From Geobacter argillaceus (GTDB lineage Bacteria; Desulfobacterota; Desulfuromonadia; Geobacterales; DSM-12255): 64,000 nt of DNA. Shown here in pieces: positions 59,800 to 64,000 of this stretch. A model generated the notes under the pieces. That model saw nothing but the letters and a program-made list of their open reading frames with translations, had not been told where the DNA came from and made no database searches. The translations under genes were made by a program, and so were the position numbers. The stretch is taken from NCBI RefSeq assembly GCF_007830735.1, contig NZ_VLLN01000003.1:1-64000 (forward strand), in the 5' to 3' direction. Each line of letters begins with the position of its first letter. Position 1 is the first letter of the stretch.

Positions 59800-60072
59800 T
59801 TAGCGTGGCGGCTGGGCGGCCTGGCAGTACTTGCAGGTCGGGTCCCGCCATTTGATCCATTCGCTGCACTGCACGCACTTCTTGAATTTCCCCTCGACCT
59901 CTTTCACCGGTTTTTCAAACCAGACAATCAGGATAAAGATCGGAAACAGGGCACTGAGCAGCCCCCAGACAAAGATATTACGGCCCCGGTTGGCGGCCAG
60001 GACACCGCCGATGATTCCCGGCACTGCCATTATGAGTACCAAGGCCAGTTCCGGCCGGATCACGTCGTTCAT
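59800..60072 (-). CDS. Small membrane protein with a zinc-ribbon tail
   Basis: This 90-residue protein has two hydrophobic helices (about residues 10-28 and 33-50) and a C-terminal four-Cys knuckle, C-x2-C...C-x2-C ('CVQCSEW', 'PTCKYC'). The ATG at 60072 has GGGAGG upstream and is preferred over a longer frame. It converges with the L,D-transpeptidase gene. Function unknown. Confidence 0.72.
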   Translation of the reverse strand: MNDVIRPELALVLIMAVPGIIGGVLAANRGRNIFVWGLLSALFPIFILIVWFEKPVKEVEGKFKKCVQCSEWIKWRDPTCKYCQAAQPPR

Positions 60073-60215
60073 CGCATCCTCCCGTGCCACCGCACCAGTC
60101 AGGCGCCCATGACAATGAAAAAGGCGCGGGGCTGACCACACGCCTTAACAACACAAACGGTTCTCCCGGTCCAGCCCGTTTTTTCAGCCGTGCTTGGCGC
60201 CACGGTCTTTGAACC

Positions 60216-60395
60216 TTACTTGCAGTCATCCCGCCAGATGCAGCTTTCCTGCCCGCAGACCGCTGCCTGACCTGTTTCGTAGCAGGCCTCGTTGCCTTCG
60301 TCAGCCTGAATGGACCTGACCAGTTCGCCCTTATTCAGCTTGCCGGCCTTGATGCCACGACTCTTGGCGATCTCCTTCACATCCTGCATTTTCAT
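60216..60395 (-). CDS. 59-residue SAP/Rho_N-like small Cys protein
   Basis: This protein starts MKMQDVKEIAKSRGIKAGKL. Its first half (about residues 3-32) has the helix-turn-helix spacing of the SAP/Rho N-terminal fold that binds nucleic acid. The second half carries four Cys (C-x8-C-x4-C-x5-C) ending in 'WRDDCK'. AAGGAGGCATCAATT precedes the ATG, so expression is likely despite the short length. The gene is only 180 bases. Confidence 0.7.
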   Translation of the reverse strand: MKMQDVKEIAKSRGIKAGKLNKGELVRSIQADEGNEACYETGQAAVCGQESCIWRDDCK

Positions 60396-60513
60396 AATTG
60401 ATGCCTCCTTGATACGGATCTTCTGCCCTCTTTAGATAAAAACGTCCTAAGCGTAGCACACCACTGTGAGTATGCAACTGGTGCGGACAGTTTTGTCGCG
60501 TGCAACTTCCCGC

Positions 60514-60542
60514 TCGACAAAATCAAATTTTTCCAATATATT
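60514..60542 (+). promoter_or_regulatory. Sigma-70-type promoter of the fumarase gene
   Basis: TCGACA (60514-60519), 17 bp, TATATT (60537-60542), followed by a 134-base leader containing a GGCTCAGGGCTCATGG-type direct repeat. Confidence 0.6.
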
Positions 60543-60676
60543 TCCGCATACCGTATACACAAATAAAACAGGCTCAGGGCTCATGGCTCGGGGCTCAGGG
60601 TGAAGAGCCGGCATCTTTCCCACTGTGCCCTGAATTTTTTGTCCGGCAGCCGATTCGACTGAAAGGAGAATCACCG

Positions 60677-62302
60677 ATGTCCACCAAGCCGTTCGTGTAT
60701 CAGGAGCCGTTCCCCCTTGGGAAGGAGAGCACCACGTACCGCAAGATCGAAGGTTCGGAAAAATTCGTTACGGTCGAGCAGTTCGCCGGCCAGGACGTTG
60801 TCCGGGTCTGCCCCGAAGCGCTCGCCATCCTGGCCAATGAGGCCATGCGGGATGTCTCCTTCCTGCTCCGTGCCGAGCATAACGAGTCGGTGGCCAAGAT
60901 CCTTCGCGACCCGGAAGCCTCCCAGAACGACAAAGGGGTGGCGCTCGCCTTCCTGCGCAATGCCGAGATCGCCGCCAACTTCGAACTCCCCGTCTGCCAG
61001 GACACCGGCACCGCCACCATCGTTGCCAAGAAGGGTCAGCAGGTCTGGACCGGCGGCAAGGACGAAGAATTTCTCTCCAAGGGGGTCTACAAGACCTACA
61101 CCGAGGAGAACCTGCGTTACTCCCAGACCGTGGCCCTGGACATGTACGAGGAGATCAACACCGGCACCAACCTGCCGGCCCAGATCGACATCCAGGCCGT
61201 GGACGGCGATTACTACAAGTTCCTCTTCATGGCCAAGGGTGGCGGTTCGGCCAACAAGACCTCCCTCTTCCAGGAAACCAAGGCGCTCCTCACCCCGGAC
61301 AGCCTGGTCAAGTTCCTGGTAGCGAAGATGAAATACCTGGGCACGGCCGCCTGCCCGCCGTACCACATCGCCGTAGTCGTCGGCGGTACCAGCGCCGACT
61401 CCTGCCTGAAGGCGGTCAAACTTGCCTCAGCCAAGTACTATGACGACCTCCCCACCAAGGGAAATGAGTACGGCCAGGCCTTCCGCGACCTGGAACTGGA
61501 AGAGAAGCTGCTCCAGGAGGCCTACAAGCTCGGCATCGGCGCCCAGTTCGGCGGCAAATACTTTGCCCACGACATCCGGGTCATCCGCCTGCCGCGTCAC
61601 GGCGCCTCCTGTCCGGTGGGGATGGCAGTCTCCTGCTCCGCCGACCGCAACATCAAGGCGAAGATCACCAAGGACGGCCTCTTTGTCGAGGAGATGGACA
61701 GAAACCCCGGCCGCCTGATTCCCGACCAGTACCGGGGCAAACACGAGCACGGGGTGAAGATCGACCTGAACAAACCGATGAAAGAGATCCTGGCCGAGCT
61801 TTCCAAGCACCCGGTATCAACGCCGCTCCTGTTGAACGGTACCATCGTCGTCGGCCGTGACATCGCCCACGCCAAGTTCAAGGAGATCCTCGACAGCGGC
61901 AAACCGCTCCCCGACTACCTCAAGAACCACCCGATCTACTACGCCGGTCCGGCCAAGACCCCGAAGGGCAAGGCGTCCGGCTCCTTCGGTCCCACCACGG
62001 CCGGCCGGATGGACTCGTACGTTGACCTGCTCCAGGCCAACGGCGGTTCCTTGATCATGATCGCCAAGGGGAACCGGAGCCAGCAGGTCACCGACGCCTG
62101 CAAGAAGCACGGCGGTTTCTACCTCGGCTCCATAGGCGGCCCGGCTGCGGTTCTGGCCGAAGAAAACATCAAGAAGGTTGAGTGCATCGACTTCCCCGAA
62201 CTGGGGATGGAGGCGGTCTGGAAGATTGAAGTGGAGAACTTCCCGGCGTTCATCCTGGTGGATGACAAAGGGAACGACTTCTTCAAGCAGTTGGGACTGT
62301 AG
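60677..62302 (+). CDS. fumA: Class I fumarate hydratase (iron-sulfur)
   Basis: This 541-residue protein matches the single-chain class I fumarase (FumA/FumB type). Fe-S cluster Cys are visible in '[12 protein letters not shown]' (about residue 111), '[12 protein letters not shown]' (about 315-324) and '[12 protein letters not shown]' is the tail of the beta domain; an upstream alpha domain is also present. It hydrates fumarate to malate and is oxygen-sensitive, as expected in an anaerobe. The ATG at 60677 has AAAGGAG 9-10 bases upstream; the longer frame to 60500 has no ribosome site. Confidence 0.93.
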   Translation: MSTKPFVYQEPFPLGKESTTYRKIEGSEKFVTVEQFAGQDVVRVCPEALAILANEAMRDVSFLLRAEHNESVAKILRDPEASQNDKGVALAFLRNAEIAANFELPVCQDTGTATIVAKKGQQVWTGGKDEEFLSKGVYKTYTEENLRYSQTVALDMYEEINTGTNLPAQIDIQAVDGDYYKFLFMAKGGGSANKTSLFQETKALLTPDSLVKFLVAKMKYLGTAACPPYHIAVVVGGTSADSCLKAVKLASAKYYDDLPTKGNEYGQAFRDLELEEKLLQEAYKLGIGAQFGGKYFAHDIRVIRLPRHGASCPVGMAVSCSADRNIKAKITKDGLFVEEMDRNPGRLIPDQYRGKHEHGVKIDLNKPMKEILAELSKHPVSTPLLLNGTIVVGRDIAHAKFKEILDSGKPLPDYLKNHPIYYAGPAKTPKGKASGSFGPTTAGRMDSYVDLLQANGGSLIMIAKGNRSQQVTDACKKHGGFYLGSIGGPAAVLAEENIKKVECIDFPELGMEAVWKIEVENFPAFILVDDKGNDFFKQLGL

Positions 62303-62318
62303 TACACGGAGACATGAT

Positions 62319-62351
62319 CCCCCCCCCCGGTCGCACCCGTGGCCGGGGGGG
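62319..62351 (+). terminator. GC-rich hairpin after fumarase
   Basis: CCCCCCCCGG and CCGGGGGGG arms enclose TCGCACCCGTGG. It lies just after the fumarase stop. There is no T-run. Confidence 0.5.
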
Positions 62352-62531
62352 TATGCAGGCGCTGTTGTCATACATGCATCACGCTACAATAGCAGGCTTG
62401 ACATTTGCTTTTCCTCCTCTACATTTCCTTCTAAGATCCAGTTGCAGTACGATGCTGCAGCCCTTGCGGGAAGCGGGACACTTGTCGCTTGTTGCTCATC
62501 ACACCAATCCCACTGAACAACGGAGGCATTC

Positions 62532-62912
62532 ATGGAAGAAGCACGGGCATTGATTTCTGTTTTCCACGAATTGAATGCAACAAACGACCGCAAGATTGCT
62601 CTATTCTCATCCTCGCTCATTGGCCTGTTCGGTTCGACCCGCATGTTCGAGGACTTTCTTTCCGATCTGGACAACTCGCTCACCAACGGAACAATTTCTG
62701 AGCCAGTCAAAGAGCGGGCTACCAACCTCGCTCGCACCTACATCCCCCAGGTCGCCCAACTGAACGGCATCGAGGACATCAACGGCCAGAACGTTGCAGC
62801 CGAACAACTACGCGCGATCCGAATCACTCCTCCCCATGATAGGAAACAGGGGGTACGCATCATTCTTGCCGCTCTCATAAAGATTCTGGAAGTGGTCAAA
62901 ACCTTGGGCTGA
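62532..62912 (+). CDS. Small soluble protein, function unknown
   Basis: This 126-residue protein is predicted to be mainly helical, with no signal and no recognised motif. Parts look amphipathic ('IFGSTRMFEDFLSDLDNSL', from LFGSTRMF onward). GGAGG lies 6 bases before the ATG, supporting a real gene. The gap before it (62352-62531) shows nothing clear. A bidirectional terminator follows. Confidence 0.6.
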   Translation: MEEARALISVFHELNATNDRKIALFSSSLIGLFGSTRMFEDFLSDLDNSLTNGTISEPVKERATNLARTYIPQVAQLNGIEDINGQNVAAEQLRAIRITPPHDRKQGVRIILAALIKILEVVKTLG

Positions 62913-62922
62913 ACAAAAAAAT

Positions 62923-62967
62923 AACGGCGCCGGGACTCGTCAATCGCAGCCGATCCAGGCGCCGTTT
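62923..62967. terminator. Bidirectional terminator
   Basis: AACGGCGCC and GGCGCCGTT (perfect 9-bp arms) with AAAAAAAT on one side and TTTCTC on the other. It separates convergent genes. Confidence 0.7.
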
Positions 62968-62989
62968 CTCGCAGGGAGCGTGATTGTCC

Positions 62990-63172
62990 TCAGATTCCGG
63001 TCATCTCCTGAACCTTGAGCTCCAGGTCGTCGATGTTGACCCGCACCACCTTCTTGTCCGTCTCTTCCCCGCGAACCAGCCCCTCTTCCACCCACGACAG
63101 GATGACCTTCTTCTCCACGCCGAACTTCTCCGTTGCCTCATCCAGGGTGTACCAGGTTTTCTCGAATGACAT
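62990..63172 (-). CDS. MerR/excisionase-like small HTH protein
   Basis: This 60-residue protein reads MSFEKTWYTLDEATEKFGVE..., a winged-helix start of the MerR/Xis type ('YTLDEATEKFGVEKKVILSWVEEGLV' as helix-turn-helix then wing). It lacks the dimerisation coiled coil of a full MerR, so it resembles an excisionase-sized DNA-binding protein. The ATG at 63172 is preferred; the longer frame to 63211 has no site. There is no adjacent recombinase gene. Confidence 0.65.
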   Translation of the reverse strand: MSFEKTWYTLDEATEKFGVEKKVILSWVEEGLVRGEETDKKVVRVNIDDLELKVQEMTGI

Positions 63173-63349
63173 GGGAGGCCCCCTCTCCAGAACTTTTGTG
63201 AAGTATATCACTTAGAGCTCGTTCGTAAATAATCGCCCTGCGGGACCGTACATTCAGGGAGTCCCCCGGAAACGTCAGCAATTTCCCCGGGCGCGCCGAC
63301 AAAAAAGCCCGCTACACGCGGGCTCACCTCATGCCATGGCAATCGGGCA

Positions 63350-63547
63350 CTAATCGCTCAGTTCGGCGCATTCCTCCTTGCGCCAGCTGTCCAATTCACC
63401 GTTTTCCAATCTCACCTGAACCGTATCGCCACCGTAGGTACAGCCGAACGAGTAGCCGATCTCGCCGCTCTTAAGGTTCTTGAGGGGGACAGGTTCTTCA
63501 CGCTGTTCGGTCCGGTAACAGACTGCGTCAAATTGCGAGCCTTTCAT
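63350..63547 (-). CDS. Small conserved-looking protein, function unknown
   Basis: This 65-residue protein begins MKGSQFDAVCYRTEQREEPV and has two further Cys and a 'GELDSWRKEECAELSD' end. AAAGGAGGGG lies about 8 bases before the ATG. It is beta-rich. It lies between the HTH gene and the rhomboid gene, all on the minus strand. Confidence 0.65.
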   Translation of the reverse strand: MKGSQFDAVCYRTEQREEPVPLKNLKSGEIGYSFGCTYGGDTVQVRLENGELDSWRKEECAELSD

Positions 63548-63632
63548 GGCGCGGCCCCTCCTTTCGTCGTTCTTTGTCTATATAATACCAGGAACCTGAA
63601 GGGTTTGCATCCCGTGAACCGTGGCGTTGCGC

Positions 63633-64000
63633 TCAGAAACCGAACCAGATGGTCAATGCACTGATCACTGCCCACCCCAGCACCCCAATGGTCATTCCGC
63701 CGCAGAGAAGCGCCAGGGAATGGTGGGCTGTCCCTTCGGGGCGTCGTTCCTCGTACCCCAACAGCATGCCCAGCAGAATCCCCCCCACTATCCCGCCACC
63801 ATGCCCCCAATTGTTGATTCCCGGCATTATCAGACCGAACAGCGCGAGACCGACCACCCAGCCGCTCACCTCGCGGTAGACCGCACTGCCGTAAGCCCCG
63901 CCCCGGCTCTTGCCGTAGTAGAGAAGCGAGCCGATCAGGCTGCAGACCGCTGCCGATGCGCCGATGGTAAAGGGAACGCCGGCCAGGTACGAGATCCAGA
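63633..64000 (-). CDS. Rhomboid-family intramembrane serine protease, C-terminal part (runs off the right edge)
   Basis: The frame is open from the stop at 63633 to the window edge (122 codons). It contains the rhomboid catalytic Ser in 'FTIGASAAVCSL' (G-x-S; about 20 residues into the visible part reading from the edge) and the catalytic His in 'NNWGHGGGIVGG', followed by two further membrane helices. Start and N-terminal helices lie beyond the window. Confidence 0.88.
   Translation of the reverse strand, partial: WISYLAGVPFTIGASAAVCSLIGSLLYYGKSRGGAYGSAVYREVSGWVVGLALFGLIMPGINNWGHGGGIVGGILLGMLLGYEERRPEGTAHHSLALLCGGMTIGVLGWAVISALTIWFGF

Overview
The window looks like chromosomal DNA of a Geobacter-type anaerobe (Desulfuromonadota/Geobacteraceae). 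Supporting signs are the pheA-tyrA-aroA-cmk-ispH-rpsA-ihfB gene order, a class I Fe-S fumarase, a class I hybrid-cluster protein preceded by an HcpR-type palindrome, an acetate-permease-like SSS symporter with a DUF485 partner, butyrate kinase, and sigma-54 style regulation. No organism name can be read directly from the sequence.

Layout. (1) 1-2.6 kb is a mosaic of mobile-DNA debris: the 5' end of an IS110 transposase, the 3' end of a group II intron with the C-terminus of its reverse transcriptase, three copies of a 68-bp palindrome, a 10-copy 11-bp tandem repeat, and a 278-bp copied fragment of a nearby IclR gene. One glycine-zipper protein gene and two tRNA genes lie among them. (2) 2.76-4.74 kb holds butyrate kinase and a DMT-family exporter. 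(3) 4.9-16.1 kb is the most interesting part. An IclR regulator is divergent from an eight-gene adenosylcobalamin operon: glutamate-mutase-like E and S subunits, a GlmL-type chaperone, an MmgE/PrpD protein, DUF485 plus an SSS symporter, a feruloyl-CoA-synthetase-like ligase, and a cobalamin adenosyltransferase. The E subunit lacks most of the residues that bind glutamate in the characterised enzyme, so it probably isomerises a different substrate. (4) 16.2-19.6 kb encodes envelope proteins, including a porin.

(5) 19.8-34.7 kb looks like an amino-acid/GABA catabolic regulon: gabD, a large NAD-glutamate dehydrogenase, a universal stress protein and an FMN protein; a complete branched-chain-amino-acid-type ABC importer; a PAS/sigma-54 activator; and gabT. 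Candidate -24/-12 promoters lie in front of livK, gabD and gabT. Import, transamination to glutamate, oxidation of succinate semialdehyde and regeneration of 2-oxoglutarate by glutamate dehydrogenase fit together as one pathway. (6) 34.7-35.7 kb is a REP-associated tyrosine transposase in a cluster of REP repeats. (7) 35.7-42.4 kb holds a lone FtsX/MacB-type permease, a membrane protein, and a three-gene set ending in a GspE/PilB-type ATPase. (8) 42.5-49.9 kb is the housekeeping aromatic-amino-acid/isoprenoid/translation cluster.

(9) 50-52.3 kb carries a DarT-DarG DNA ADP-ribosylation module directly downstream of a tRNA-Leu gene, led by an unidentified small gene. (10) 52.4-55.6 kb is a hybrid histidine kinase with a CheY-like protein. 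(11) 55.9-64 kb holds hcp, an L,D-transpeptidase, class I fumarase, several small proteins (one of 59 codons), and the C-terminal part of a rhomboid protease running off the right edge.
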